DNA from: 55-13 sp037190145
GTDB taxonomy: Bacteria > Armatimonadota > Fimbriimonadia > Fimbriimonadales > Fimbriimonadaceae
DNA: 64,000 nt
Assembly: GCA_037190145.1 (NCBI GenBank)
Contig: JBBCJU010000003.1
Coordinates: forward strand, 1 to 64,000
Direction of reading: 5' to 3'
Shown here piece after piece: positions 32,653-41,524 of the stretch (position 1 is its first letter; each line of letters starts with the position of its first letter). A program made the translations under genes and the position numbers. A model generated the notes under the pieces. That model saw nothing but the letters and a program-made list of their open reading frames with translations. It searched no databases and was not told the DNA's origin.

Positions 32653-34338
32653 CTACAGCTTTGCTTCTACAATCTCCAGGATCTCTTCTTCCAGGGTTAC
32701 AGCAGCATCCGCCAACATTTGGGCTTTGGCTAGGGTTACTTCGACGAAAGCTTGATCTTTGATGCTGCCGCAGTTGATCTTTACGTTCAAATGAGCGCCC
32801 AACACCGCTGATCTTGCCGCCAAAGCACCGACTCCCGCGTCGGAAACAGAATTGGGATTTCCGATCTCTGCCATGGCTTTAATCACAGCCATCGAGTCAT
32901 GAGAGACTTGCATTACTTCTAAAGGAATGTTGATCGCGTGTTTGGTTGCCTCTTGAATCGCCGCTGTTCTGGCGGCTTTTTCTTCATCTGTCGATTTAGG
33001 CAACCCAAAGCAAGCCATCAACGCATCAAAAGCGTCTGTATCTTCATCAATCAACTGGAGCAATCGGTCGTGATAAGCCTTGCCTTTATCCGCCCAATCC
33101 GAGAACTCTTCCCAACGGTCATCCCAACCACGCTTGTGGCTCGAGAGATTTGCAACCATGGTAGCAAGCGCGGCCCCCATCGCTCCCATCGTTGCCGCGA
33201 TCGAGCCTCCTCCAGGTGCAGGAGATTCAGAAGCGGTTTCCTCGACAAAATCCTTGACTGATACATCGATTAATCTTCGTTTATTCGTATCCTGCAGGGC
33301 ATATTCGATAATCTTTTTCTCAGGTTCAAAGGAACCTAACTCATCCAAACCCATGGACTTGATCGCGATTTTTATGAGTTCAGCATCGCTTACCCCCGTC
33401 GAGCGCTTTTGCTTTCGTAAGAAGTAACGCCCAGCATCGAGCATACAGCTTAGGGGAATCAACCCAACAAGCTCAGAACCCGTGATCCGAATCCCTCGAG
33501 CGTTTGCCTTCTCCGAAGTTTCATCAAATGCGACATGAACCGGGGTTTCCCTAATGCTTGTTAGGTTCATGGAGACTTGGCAAATGCCATATTCTTCGAT
33601 ATACCAACCGATGCCCTTGACGTTTTTTAGAACTCCTGGCTCGTAAACCGCGGCTCCATTCCCGTCTCGAACAATCTCACCCGTGATTGGGTCCCCTTCC
33701 CGCTTCATCCTTCCCTTCTCTCGCACATCAAAGGCAACGGAGTTCGCTCGTCTTACGGAAGTTGTATTCAGGTTGATGTTGTAGGCAACGAGAATGTCTC
33801 TCGCACTCACGGCAGTTGCGCCAAGTTTCTCGTTAAAAGTTGCGGGACCAAAATCTGGTTTCCACTCTGGCTTTTTGAGCTTCTCGCTTAGCCCTTCATA
33901 CTCGCCACTTCGTACATAACTAAGGTCTCGACGTTCATCACTACTAGCAGCAAATCCGTAGTTGTAAATGGTCATTCCCAGTTCGTCGGCAAATCTGCGA
34001 GATAGTTGTTTTGCGTATTCCGCAGCTTGCTCCATTGTGCAGTTAGAAATGGGAATAATCGGGCAAACATCTAGGAACCCAAAACGGGGGTGCTCGCCTT
34101 TGTGATTCCGCATATCGATCAGACTCGCCCCAACCTTAGCGGCTTGAAATGCTGCCTCTAAAACAGGTTCTGGGGAACCTGCAAACGTGTACACCGTGCG
34201 GTTCGTCGATTTACCCGGGTCAACATCCAGTAACTTGCATCCATCCACAGCTCGAATCGCTGCCGCAATCGCTTCAATAATCGACGTATCTCGACCTTCG
34301 CTGAAGTTTGGAACGCATTCGATAATGGGTTGACTCAT
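32653..34338 (-). CDS. ftcD: Bifunctional glutamate formimidoyltransferase / formimidoyl-THF cyclodeaminase
   Basis: A fused FTCD enzyme, about 561 residues from the ATG at 34338. The N-terminal half (to about residue 330) is the formiminotransferase: ECVPNFSEGRD at the start, LLDVDPGKSTNRTVYTF, and NHKGEHPRFGFLDVCP. The C-terminal half (about 350-561) is the cyclodeaminase, with SESPAPGGGSIAATMGAMGAALA. Together they move the formimino group of formiminoglutamate to tetrahydrofolate and then release ammonia. This completes the histidine route begun by HutH and HutU and joined by HutI (next but two genes, opposite strand). An ATG at 34374 would add 12 residues not found in relatives. Confidence 0.95.
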   Translation of the reverse strand: MSQPIIECVPNFSEGRDTSIIEAIAAAIRAVDGCKLLDVDPGKSTNRTVYTFAGSPEPVLEAAFQAAKVGASLIDMRNHKGEHPRFGFLDVCPIIPISNCTMEQAAEYAKQLSRRFADELGMTIYNYGFAASSDERRDLSYVRSGEYEGLSEKLKKPEWKPDFGPATFNEKLGATAVSARDILVAYNINLNTTSVRRANSVAFDVREKGRMKREGDPITGEIVRDGNGAAVYEPGVLKNVKGIGWYIEEYGICQVSMNLTSIRETPVHVAFDETSEKANARGIRITGSELVGLIPLSCMLDAGRYFLRKQKRSTGVSDAELIKIAIKSMGLDELGSFEPEKKIIEYALQDTNKRRLIDVSVKDFVEETASESPAPGGGSIAATMGAMGAALATMVANLSSHKRGWDDRWEEFSDWADKGKAYHDRLLQLIDEDTDAFDALMACFGLPKSTDEEKAARTAAIQEATKHAINIPLEVMQVSHDSMAVIKAMAEIGNPNSVSDAGVGALAARSAVLGAHLNVKINCGSIKDQAFVEVTLAKAQMLADAAVTLEEEILEIVEAKL

Positions 34339-34388
34339 AGAGTCATTGTACTGAGATAGCCACGTTTCTACCATGGTATAACGACGCT

Positions 34389-34655
34389 ATGGGCCTGAAT
34401 ATCAAAAATGAAGAAGTTGAACGGCTCGTGACGGAAGTGTCTCGAATAACGGGCGAAACGAAAACTGAGGCGATACGCCAAGCCCTGTTAGAACGCAAAC
34501 GTCGCTTAGCTCCCGACCAGGTTAAAGAAGGTCGTGCTAAGGCATTCCAATACTTGCGCGATGAAGTATGGCCTGGCCTAACAACGGAACAAAGGAAGCC
34601 TATCTCCAAGCAGGAATGGGAGGAAACCCTTGGAATCGATACAGAAAGCTCCTAA
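34389..34655 (+). CDS. VapB-type antitoxin
   Basis: An 88-residue antitoxin of the Rv0623-like type: MGLNIKNEEVERLVTEVSRITGETKTEAIRQAL in pieces, then a basic KRRL stretch. The C-terminal tail (SKQEWEETLGI) overlaps the start of the PIN-toxin gene by 26 bp. It should neutralise the toxin and repress the operon. It is divergent from ftcD. Confidence 0.88.
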   Translation: MGLNIKNEEVERLVTEVSRITGETKTEAIRQALLERKRRLAPDQVKEGRAKAFQYLRDEVWPGLTTEQRKPISKQEWEETLGIDTESS

Positions 34656-35052
34656 CGCTGGCTTTGTCCTAGATGCATCAATTATCGTCGCAATTATCCT
34701 ACAGCAAGAGGAAGCAGAAGCTGCCACAAGTTTGCTTGCAGGGTCACTACCTCTGTTCATCGGTGCGCCTACATTGCTGGAGGCCAGAATGGTCCTTCTC
34801 TCTAGGGGTTTCCTGTCTCAGTTTGAGGCTTGGTGGGCAACTATGAACGTAGAGACATTATCTTTTGGTCAAGCTCACACCGAAGCAGCCACGTTGGCAT
34901 TCCAACGTTTTGGAAAGGGCCGAAGTTCAGCAAAGCTAAACTTCGGCGACTGTATGGCGTACGCAACAGCACAAATCGCCAACACCGCTTTGTTATACAT
35001 CGGAAACGACTTTGACGAGACCGACATTTCTAGATTCCGTGTTACTCCTTAA
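34630..35052 (+). CDS. PIN-domain toxin (VapC type), second module
   Basis: A 140-residue PIN nuclease. Active-site acids are Asp15 (FVLDASIIVAI), Glu51 (PTLLEARMVL), Asp107 (LNFGDCMAYA) and Asp127 (YIGNDFDETD), the standard VapC pattern with the KLNFGDC and G-N-DF motifs. It starts inside the antitoxin gene (26-bp overlap), so translation is coupled. It is not a close copy of the first VapC-type toxin in the window (31387). Confidence 0.92.
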   Translation: MESIQKAPNAGFVLDASIIVAIILQQEEAEAATSLLAGSLPLFIGAPTLLEARMVLLSRGFLSQFEAWWATMNVETLSFGQAHTEAATLAFQRFGKGRSSAKLNFGDCMAYATAQIANTALLYIGNDFDETDISRFRVTP

Positions 35053-35070
35053 ACTCCGCATAATAACGGC

Positions 35071-36279
35071 ATGATCACCGCCGTTCGGAATTGCGGGCAA
35101 CTTGTGACCCTTTCAGGTTCTCCGGAACCTAGAGTGGGTTCTCAGATGAGTGAGCTTGGCATCCTTGCTCATGGGTCTATGTTGATCGAGGATGGTCTCA
35201 TCAAATGGACTGGCCCGGACTCCGAACTACCCGCATACGACGAAGACATTGATGCAAAGGGCATGCTGGTAACCCCTGGTTTCGTCGATGCTCACACACA
35301 TGCCGTTTTCGCAGGCGATCGATCTAGCGAGTTTGAACAACGAATTCAAGGAGCAACCTACCAAGAGATCAAAGAGGCGGGCGGTGGAATCATGTCCACC
35401 GTTCAAGCAACCCGAGAGGCAACTTTTGATGACCTTGTCAGCTCAGCAAACCAGCGACTGCGGTGGATGCTGGCTTCAGGGACAACTACTCTAGAAGTCA
35501 AATCTGGCTACGGGTTGACCTTCGAGTCAGAAACAAAACTGCTTCGGGTTGCTAGGAGTCTAGGACCACAAAGGATCGTCAAAACTTACTTAGGGGCTCA
35601 CGCCATACCACCAGATTCAGACTCCAAGAAGGAGTACTTGGATTCCTTGATTGTAAATCTGTCCAAGGTGGAGTTCCTCGCCGATTTCTGTGATATATTT
35701 GTGGAATCAGGTTATTGCGAACCTGAAGATGCCCGCCGTCTCTTTACCGCCACTAAGTTAAAAGCCCGCCTTCATGTAGACCAATTCACAAATAATGGAG
35801 GTGCAAAGCTTGCTGCGGAGCTTGGAGCCAAGACTGCTGACCACCTAGAGCAAACCGATGGGGACGGAATTGCTGCTTTACGACAAGCGGGAGTAATTCC
35901 GGTTCTTCTACCCGCCTCTGTTTATTGCCTAGGTCTCTCCAAATATCCTGACGCCCGACTCATGATTCAAGAAGGATTACCGGTTGTGTTAGCCACCGAC
36001 TTCAATCCGGGCTCTTCGCCAACGTGTTCTTTACCGTTTGTGATGTCCTTGGCATGTACTCAGATGAGAATGACCCCAGCAGAAGCCTTAACAGCCTGCA
36101 CCATAAATGCCGCGCATGCGCTAGACATGGGAGACCGCGTAGGTTCCTTGGAACCTGGCAAACGAGCTGATTTCATCATTCACGATGTAAAGGACTATCG
36201 AGAAATTGCGTACTGGGTTGGACATAACTCTGTCGCACAAGTCTTTTTGAACGGTCAGAACATTTGGTCCAAAAATTAA
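35071..36279 (+). CDS. hutI: Imidazolonepropionase
   Basis: HutI, 402 residues, opens the ring of imidazolonepropionate to formiminoglutamate, which FtcD then uses. It is an amidohydrolase: VTPGFVDAHTHAVFAGDR carries the metal His pair (His75, His77), followed by the long helix SGTTTLEVKSGYGLTFESE, YLGAHAIP, RLHVDQFTNNGG, ADHLEQTDGDGI and DFNPGSSPTCSLP. The late SLEPGKRADFIIHD is the usual closing strand. It starts 18 bp after the second toxin gene, so it may share that transcript. Confidence 0.97.
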   Translation: MITAVRNCGQLVTLSGSPEPRVGSQMSELGILAHGSMLIEDGLIKWTGPDSELPAYDEDIDAKGMLVTPGFVDAHTHAVFAGDRSSEFEQRIQGATYQEIKEAGGGIMSTVQATREATFDDLVSSANQRLRWMLASGTTTLEVKSGYGLTFESETKLLRVARSLGPQRIVKTYLGAHAIPPDSDSKKEYLDSLIVNLSKVEFLADFCDIFVESGYCEPEDARRLFTATKLKARLHVDQFTNNGGAKLAAELGAKTADHLEQTDGDGIAALRQAGVIPVLLPASVYCLGLSKYPDARLMIQEGLPVVLATDFNPGSSPTCSLPFVMSLACTQMRMTPAEALTACTINAAHALDMGDRVGSLEPGKRADFIIHDVKDYREIAYWVGHNSVAQVFLNGQNIWSKN

Positions 36280-36282
36280 AAA

Positions 36283-36303
36283 GGCCCCGGGGAGATCGGG
36301 GCC
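36283..36303. terminator. Hairpin after hutI
   Basis: GGCCCCG and CGGGGCC form a perfect 7-bp stem with a 7-nt loop, starting 3 bp after the hutI stop. The T-run lies on the minus-strand side (the plus strand before it is AAAAATTAAAAA), so its intrinsic-terminator polarity is opposite to hutI, yet no minus-strand gene approaches from the right. It may still pause or end hutI transcription. Confidence 0.5.
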
Positions 36304-36497
36304 AATCCATATGATTTCAGGTTGGTACTAGCGATCCCCGAAAAAATCGGTGTTGGTTCGCAGACCAAAAGTAGTATACATCGCTTCTCTAGATTTTTTG
36401 CATTGATGACGATAAAAATGTAGATCGGCAAGAAAAACCTTGAATAGGGTAAATCTTTGCCTTCGTTGTTCTTTGAACAGCATTCTTTTTTGTTTCG

Positions 36498-38792
36498 ATG
36501 AAACCAGTTATGTCCCTGCGCGCCCTCGCGGCGTTGTACATTGCGCTATGCGTGACCCCATTCGCGTGGGCGCCTCGCAACAACACTTTGGATCAGATCG
36601 CGCTACGACTAGCAAATGGCGAAAACCTAAAGATCGTCATTTATGGCACCAGCTTGTCCGCCAATGGTGCCTGGGTAAAGCAAATTCAAGAGAACCTTGC
36701 GGAACGATATCCAGGACGGGCTGAATGGATCAATACTTCGGGCAGCGGGAAAAACTCTGATTGGGGCATCGAAAATGTTCAAGAGCGAGTAGTTCGCCAC
36801 CAGCCAGACGTGGTGATTATTGAGTTTGCGATCAACGATTCGGTCGCACGCTTCAATATTTCGTTGAGCAAAGCTGAGTCCAATCTCCGCCGTATCGTGT
36901 CGAGCATTCGTAAAGGCGTCCCGAGTGTTCAAATCGTTCTTCAAACCACGAACCCTGTTCTAGATCGTCCACCAGGGCATGATGGGCATCGTCGAGAACT
37001 CGAACGATATTACAATGTGGTTCGAAAAGTCGCCAAAGAGCTTGACCTGCATCTTTCGGATCAAGCGGCTGCTTGGCAACATGTATTGAACCAAGGTCCC
37101 AATCGTTTTCGCAGACTGGTTCCTGATGGACTTCACCCAAATGCCGAAGGCAGTTCGGAAGTTAGTACCCCGACATTGCTAGACACATTGGGGGCAAAAC
37201 ACGCTGATGCTGTTTTCCAGCAGCATAGAACTCATGACATCCTTGTTTATGGGGGAACTTCAGGCGCTATCACTGCCGCCATTCAAGCAAAGCGGATGGG
37301 TAAGCAAGTTCTGCTGGTAAGCCCCGATCCGTTTTTAGGCGGCCTCACTAGCAATGGCCTAGGATGGACAGACCTCGGTGATGCACGCACCATCGGAGGG
37401 CTTTCGCGAGAGTTCTATCAGAGAATCTATGAGCATTATGGAAAGCCCGACTCTTGGGTTTGGCAAGCTCAAACTTCATTTCGTGGCCAAGGTCAAGGGG
37501 CACCGGCTCGAGATGATAAAACTCGGACGATGTGGACTTTTGAACCACATGTGGCCGAACGCACGTTCCGACAAATGATTGAAGAGGCGAAGGTCCCCGT
37601 CGTCTATGGTCGCTTGGACTTGGATGGAGGCGTTCTCAAGCGGGGCGATCGAATCGTAGGAATTCGCACGACTGATCGAAACATCTACTCAGCCATCACT
37701 TTCATCGACGCGACGTATGAAGGCGATTTAATGGCTGGAGCAGGAGTTTCTTTCACCACAGGACGAGAATCGAACTCCAAATACGGAGAAACGATGAATG
37801 GCAACCAAATGGGTAGGGCTACAAAAAACCAGATCCCCAAAGGTGTCAGCCCCTATCGAAAGAAGGATAATCCTAAGAGTGGATTATTGCCGGGAATAGA
37901 ACCAGCGACCACCGACTTGGACGGATTAGGGGATGAACGCATTCAGGCTTACTGCTACCGAATGTGTTTGACCAATCTCCCCGAAAACCGGGTTCGCATT
38001 ACAAAGCCAAAGGGTTATAGAGCTAGTGACTATGAACTGGTTTTCCGTTCCTTGGAAGCTGGTCAAACCGCTGACTTCTTTAAGCTCGATACGATTCCAA
38101 ACCGCAAGACAGATTCTAACAACACGGGCGGAGTTTCAACGGATTTCATAGGTCGAAACTACCGCTATCCAAACGCTCCGTACGATGAACGGGAACGCAT
38201 CGCAAATGCTCACCGTGATTGGCAACTAGGGTTGATCTGGACCCTACAAAACCATCCTCGAGTTCCTGAAAACATCCGCAAGAGATACGCAGATTGGGGT
38301 TTGCCCCGCGATGAGTTTCCAGAAAACGGCCACTGGCCGCGCCAAATATACGTCCGCGAAGCCCGCAGGATGTTAGCCGATGTTGTGATCGACGAAAACT
38401 CACTAGTCAAAAAACTAGGCTCTCCTTTTTCGGCTGGTATGGGTTCCTACAAGATGGACTCGCACAATGTACGCCGCATTGTAGGTCCAGATGGCTTTGT
38501 GATGAACGAGGGTGATGTTCAGGAATCAACCAAAGGGCCATACGCCATTGACTATCGAGCAATGTTGCCCAAGTCGTCTGAATGCAGCAACCTGATTGTG
38601 CCAATATGCCTCTCCGCAAGTCACATCGCTTACGGTTCTATCCGCATGGAACCCGTGTTTATGATTTTGGGCCAAACCGCCGCAACTCTTGCCTCGATGT
38701 CGGTTGATGAGTACAAGTCTGTTCAAACAATCGATTATCAACGACTTGCCAATCGACTGAAAGCCGACCAGCAAGTGCTGAACTTACCCTAG
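36498..38792 (+). CDS. Fusion: SGNH hydrolase domain + FAD-dependent oxidoreductase
   Basis: A 764-residue exported protein with two domains rarely seen together. Residues 1-25 look like a signal peptide. An SGNH/GDSL-type hydrolase domain follows (about 40-240): block I KIVIYGTSLSANGAW with Ser, block III IEFAINDS, and block V DGLHPNAEG with the Asp-x2-His pair. From about 250 a FAD-binding domain begins with DILVYGGTSGAITAAIQAKRMGKQVLLV (a Rossmann GxGxxG-like site) and runs to the end, with the FAD_oxidored-type YEGDLMAGAGVSFTTGR region and a late HIAYGSIRMEPVFMILGQTAA. Relatives of the second domain are xanthan-lyase-like or FAD-dependent secreted oxidoreductases. Joint role: possibly processing of a polysaccharide or acylated glycan; this is an inference. 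It starts with ATG. Confidence 0.82.
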   Translation: MKPVMSLRALAALYIALCVTPFAWAPRNNTLDQIALRLANGENLKIVIYGTSLSANGAWVKQIQENLAERYPGRAEWINTSGSGKNSDWGIENVQERVVRHQPDVVIIEFAINDSVARFNISLSKAESNLRRIVSSIRKGVPSVQIVLQTTNPVLDRPPGHDGHRRELERYYNVVRKVAKELDLHLSDQAAAWQHVLNQGPNRFRRLVPDGLHPNAEGSSEVSTPTLLDTLGAKHADAVFQQHRTHDILVYGGTSGAITAAIQAKRMGKQVLLVSPDPFLGGLTSNGLGWTDLGDARTIGGLSREFYQRIYEHYGKPDSWVWQAQTSFRGQGQGAPARDDKTRTMWTFEPHVAERTFRQMIEEAKVPVVYGRLDLDGGVLKRGDRIVGIRTTDRNIYSAITFIDATYEGDLMAGAGVSFTTGRESNSKYGETMNGNQMGRATKNQIPKGVSPYRKKDNPKSGLLPGIEPATTDLDGLGDERIQAYCYRMCLTNLPENRVRITKPKGYRASDYELVFRSLEAGQTADFFKLDTIPNRKTDSNNTGGVSTDFIGRNYRYPNAPYDERERIANAHRDWQLGLIWTLQNHPRVPENIRKRYADWGLPRDEFPENGHWPRQIYVREARRMLADVVIDENSLVKKLGSPFSAGMGSYKMDSHNVRRIVGPDGFVMNEGDVQESTKGPYAIDYRAMLPKSSECSNLIVPICLSASHIAYGSIRMEPVFMILGQTAATLASMSVDEYKSVQTIDYQRLANRLKADQQVLNLP

Positions 38793-38793
38793 G

Positions 38794-39444
38794 TCAAGCT
38801 TGGTTCTTACGGCGAATGAAGCCTAGAAGGCCAGCCCCAAGAACTGCCAAGGTTACAGGTTCTGGTACAGGCTCAGCATCAAACGTGATCTCACTGGCGA
38901 AAACCCAATCGCCACTTGCGATCAAATCTATAACGATGTTATCGCTAGTAAGGGCAAGATTTGAGAATGTTAAGCTCTTTGGCTCCGACCCCGCAAGTGT
39001 CTCATCAACATCATACGTGACACCGTTGATAATGACTGCGTCCGGCAAGCTGACTCCACCATTACCGTCGGAATCATCTACGTAAACGGTGATCTCGTTG
39101 AAGATAAAACTTGACTCAAAGTAGAAGGTGATTTGAGGATCACCGTTGAGTCCCGCTCGCCACCCGACATAGGGGCCGGTACCTTCAATGTTCTCCACAA
39201 CATTCCAGTTATCTGATGCAATGATCCCATCAGTCAGATCACCGAGACCACCAGATAGAAAGTCATTATCCAAACTGGTGTTTCCGGAACCAGAATAGCT
39301 GAGGTCCCAATAATTAAAGCTTCCGCCACTAACTACACCATCACCATTTGACATATCGTAACTACTGGGCAAAATAGGAACGGCAATACTTGCACCGGCC
39401 ATCACCATCAACCCAACAACGAACTTCCCTCTCCAACTCAACAT
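38794..39444 (-). CDS. PEP-CTERM sorting-domain protein
   Basis: A 216-residue secreted protein. The N-terminal signal peptide reads MLSWRGKFVVGLMVMAGASIAVP, and the C-terminal tail is PVPEPVTLAVLGAGLLGFIRRKNQA, a clear PEP-CTERM signal with hydrophobic helix and basic end. The body has the repeated strand-like blocks SGGSFNYWDLSYSGSG and EITVYVDDSDGNGGVSLPD, suggesting a discoidin or lectin-like jelly roll. It converges with the SGNH-FAD gene (1 bp between stops). It should be processed by an exosortase not found here. Confidence 0.9.
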   Translation of the reverse strand: MLSWRGKFVVGLMVMAGASIAVPILPSSYDMSNGDGVVSGGSFNYWDLSYSGSGNTSLDNDFLSGGLGDLTDGIIASDNWNVVENIEGTGPYVGWRAGLNGDPQITFYFESSFIFNEITVYVDDSDGNGGVSLPDAVIINGVTYDVDETLAGSEPKSLTFSNLALTSDNIVIDLIASGDWVFASEITFDAEPVPEPVTLAVLGAGLLGFIRRKNQA

Positions 39445-39527
39445 AACTCCACCTCGAAAACCGAATAATTATCCAGTATTTTTACTGATAACGAGACGAT
39501 CTCTTTGAATGTTCCACGTTAGTCTGG

Positions 39528-39560
39528 GAAAAGGCTGGAGGAACCTAAGCTCCTCCAACC
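39528..39560 (-). terminator. Intrinsic terminator of the chemotaxis receptor gene
   Basis: On the minus strand the stem is GGTTGGAGGA paired with TCCTCCAGCC (one mismatch-type G-T pair), loop of 8, followed by TTTT. It begins about 6 bp past the receptor stop codon. Confidence 0.75.
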
Positions 39561-39565
39561 GCAGC

Positions 39566-41044
39566 CTATGCCGCTACTCGCAAGTGTGATCCAGGCTTAT
39601 GATCATCAACTGTAAACTGACTGACCAAATCTCTGAGAGATTGACTCATATGGGCAAGCTCGCTAGCAGCAGCACCCACCTCTTCGATACTTGCATTTAG
39701 TTCCTCGGCGCCAGCGGAAGACTCTTCTCCAACGGCGGCAACTTCCATAATGACTTGACTGGCACGTTGCGCATTTTCCGCCATGTTGACCGCTGCACGT
39801 AGATTCTTGGCAGCACTTTCGGCGACATCTCCCATCCCTGCCTCCACAACGTTTGCAAGTTTGCTGGCCTTGTCTGCCTGGATTGCCACTTCATCAGCAG
39901 CAGAAACAATCTGAACAAGAGACTTACCCGCTTGCTCACTACTTGTAGCACCGTTCTCTACTTCATGCGTCGTACTCTGGATGGCGGTTACAGTCTCATC
40001 AACTGTAGATCGAACGCCCGCAATAAGAGATCCTATTTCTCGTGTTGCAGAACCAGCCTGCTCGGCAAGTTTACGCACTTCTTCGGCAACTACCGCAAAA
40101 CCACGACCGTGCTCTCCGGCCCGTGCAGCCTCTATTGCGGCATTGAGGGCAAGCAAGTTGGTTTGCTCGGCGATGGCTTCGATTGCTTTAACGATGTCGC
40201 CAATCTTTTGCCCAGCAAGATCCAGCTCTTGAACTATCTCAGAAGACAACGTAACGCGGGCTTTTACTCTAGCCATTGCTTGGATGGTTTCATTCACAGC
40301 GGTATTGCCTTCTTTCGCGAGTTCAGACATTTGTTGAGCAGCACGGCTAACCCGATCTATCTCTGTAGAAGCTCCCTTAAGCGCATCCGACGCCTTTGAC
40401 ACAATCATCTGTTGTGCTTCACTGCTCTCAGATACTTCAGCAACCTGACTATTCAGCCGGCTCATCTCCTCAGAAGCTTTAGAAGAGTTTTCGGCCAGTT
40501 TTTGACTTCCTGCGGCAATTTCATTTGCCGCTGCTCCACTTTCTTCACTCGAAGCCGCAAGCTGTTGGCTTGTACCGGCCACGCTGTCGGCGTTTTGTGA
40601 TACCGATGTAATCATGTTTGACAAGCTTTCTCGCCCGCTGTTATACGCACTTACTGATGCCTGAACCTTCCCAAGCAGAAGGTTGAATGTCGTGCAAAGC
40701 TGCCCAACTTCGTCGCTGCCAGTTACTGGAACCGGTGTTGTTGCAGGTTGAACTTCATACGTAAGATCACCTCTTGCCAAGGATTGAAGCCCAGTCGTGA
40801 GATGGTAAACACAGATGGACTCCATAGACACCAATCGGCTCTGAAGTTCTGAGAGTGGCCCAACAAGCGCTTTGCGCATCAAAACGAAGGACACAACACT
40901 GGAGCACATGGAAGCACCCGCCAACGCATATATCCAATTGTGCGCAGTTCCATTCGCGGGAACAAACACCATGGCGAGTGATAAAATGGCACCTGTTCCA
41001 AATGCAGCAGCTAGCTTAGCTTGTATACCAAAACCTTTAGACAT
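39566..41044 (-). CDS. Methyl-accepting chemotaxis protein
   Basis: A 492-residue receptor. Two membrane helices lie close together (about 11-29 and 33-53) with almost no periplasmic part between them, so there is no classical sensing domain. A HAMP-like region follows (about 55-150). Its STYRLING-like helices lead to the signalling tip EAIAEQTNLLALNAAIEAARAGEHGRGFAVVAEEVRKLAEQ in pieces near residues 287-327, which contacts CheA and CheW. It probably senses the membrane or an interior signal, or is paired with another protein. It is divergent from an HTH-PAS regulator. A hairpin abuts its Shine-Dalgarno site (see the leader entry). No other chemotaxis gene is in the window. Confidence 0.93.
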   Translation of the reverse strand: MSKGFGIQAKLAAAFGTGAILSLAMVFVPANGTAHNWIYALAGASMCSSVVSFVLMRKALVGPLSELQSRLVSMESICVYHLTTGLQSLARGDLTYEVQPATTPVPVTGSDEVGQLCTTFNLLLGKVQASVSAYNSGRESLSNMITSVSQNADSVAGTSQQLAASSEESGAAANEIAAGSQKLAENSSKASEEMSRLNSQVAEVSESSEAQQMIVSKASDALKGASTEIDRVSRAAQQMSELAKEGNTAVNETIQAMARVKARVTLSSEIVQELDLAGQKIGDIVKAIEAIAEQTNLLALNAAIEAARAGEHGRGFAVVAEEVRKLAEQAGSATREIGSLIAGVRSTVDETVTAIQSTTHEVENGATSSEQAGKSLVQIVSAADEVAIQADKASKLANVVEAGMGDVAESAAKNLRAAVNMAENAQRASQVIMEVAAVGEESSAGAEELNASIEEVGAAASELAHMSQSLRDLVSQFTVDDHKPGSHLRVAA

Positions 41045-41524
41045 TTAATAAACCCCTTGACCTTTTGGTCACGCACGTTTATCAACAGTCCCAATTGCAT
41101 GAACAATTAAACTGCCTATTCGGCAAAAACACCGGGTTAATCCCGATGGATAAGTATAGGCACGGAAAGCTGATTTCGTTAGGTGAGGTCAATAGTGGCT
41201 CATGAAATTCATACAAGGCCTAGTTGTTGTTGGAAGGCACAATCCTACGCGCCTTGTCAATAAACAACAATGTTAAAAGTTTATCGTCAAATAGTTATCC
41301 AACATTGAAATGTATCGATTTTCTAAGATCCCATACATCCTGCATTGCCGTTATAATAATCATTTCACAACAGTTGGTATTTTAGTTTTGATTTAGAGTA
41401 ATGTGGTGGTTCTTATAAACCCGTGCTTTGGTTACTTTCACCAAATGGTCTGCATCCGGCAATTTAGCGTAATGGGAAATGAGTACAGCATTTCCCCTGA
41501 TGAGATTGCTATGATATCAGTTAA
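41045..41524. promoter_or_regulatory. Divergent control region with structured elements
   Basis: A 480-bp A+T-rich gap between the receptor gene (leftward) and the HTH-PAS gene (rightward). On the receptor side, TGACC-AAAA-GGTCA (41058-41071) forms a hairpin that abuts its AAGGGG ribosome site (41053-41058). Further upstream, GCCTAT/ATAGGC (41114-41161) closes over an inner CGGG/CCCG stem. On the regulator side an inverted repeat lies at 41474-41496 (own entry). I see no ORF in this stretch. Both promoters should lie in it. Confidence 0.5.
41474..41496. promoter_or_regulatory. Inverted repeat upstream of the HTH-PAS regulator
   Basis: GGGAAATG and CATTTCCC form a perfect 8-bp dyad with a 7-bp spacer, ending 28 bp before the GTG start. 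Its size and place fit an operator for autoregulation by the HTH protein, or an RNA hairpin in the leader. Inference only. Confidence 0.45.

Noticed and set aside
41058..41150. GGTCACGCACG on the plus strand and GGGTTAATCCCGATGG, resembling parts of a c-di-GMP-I (GEMM) riboswitch
   Set aside because: The central ACGCAAAG and CTA-type conserved blocks are missing and the strand is wrong for the receptor gene. The GGTCA is explained by a short hairpin.
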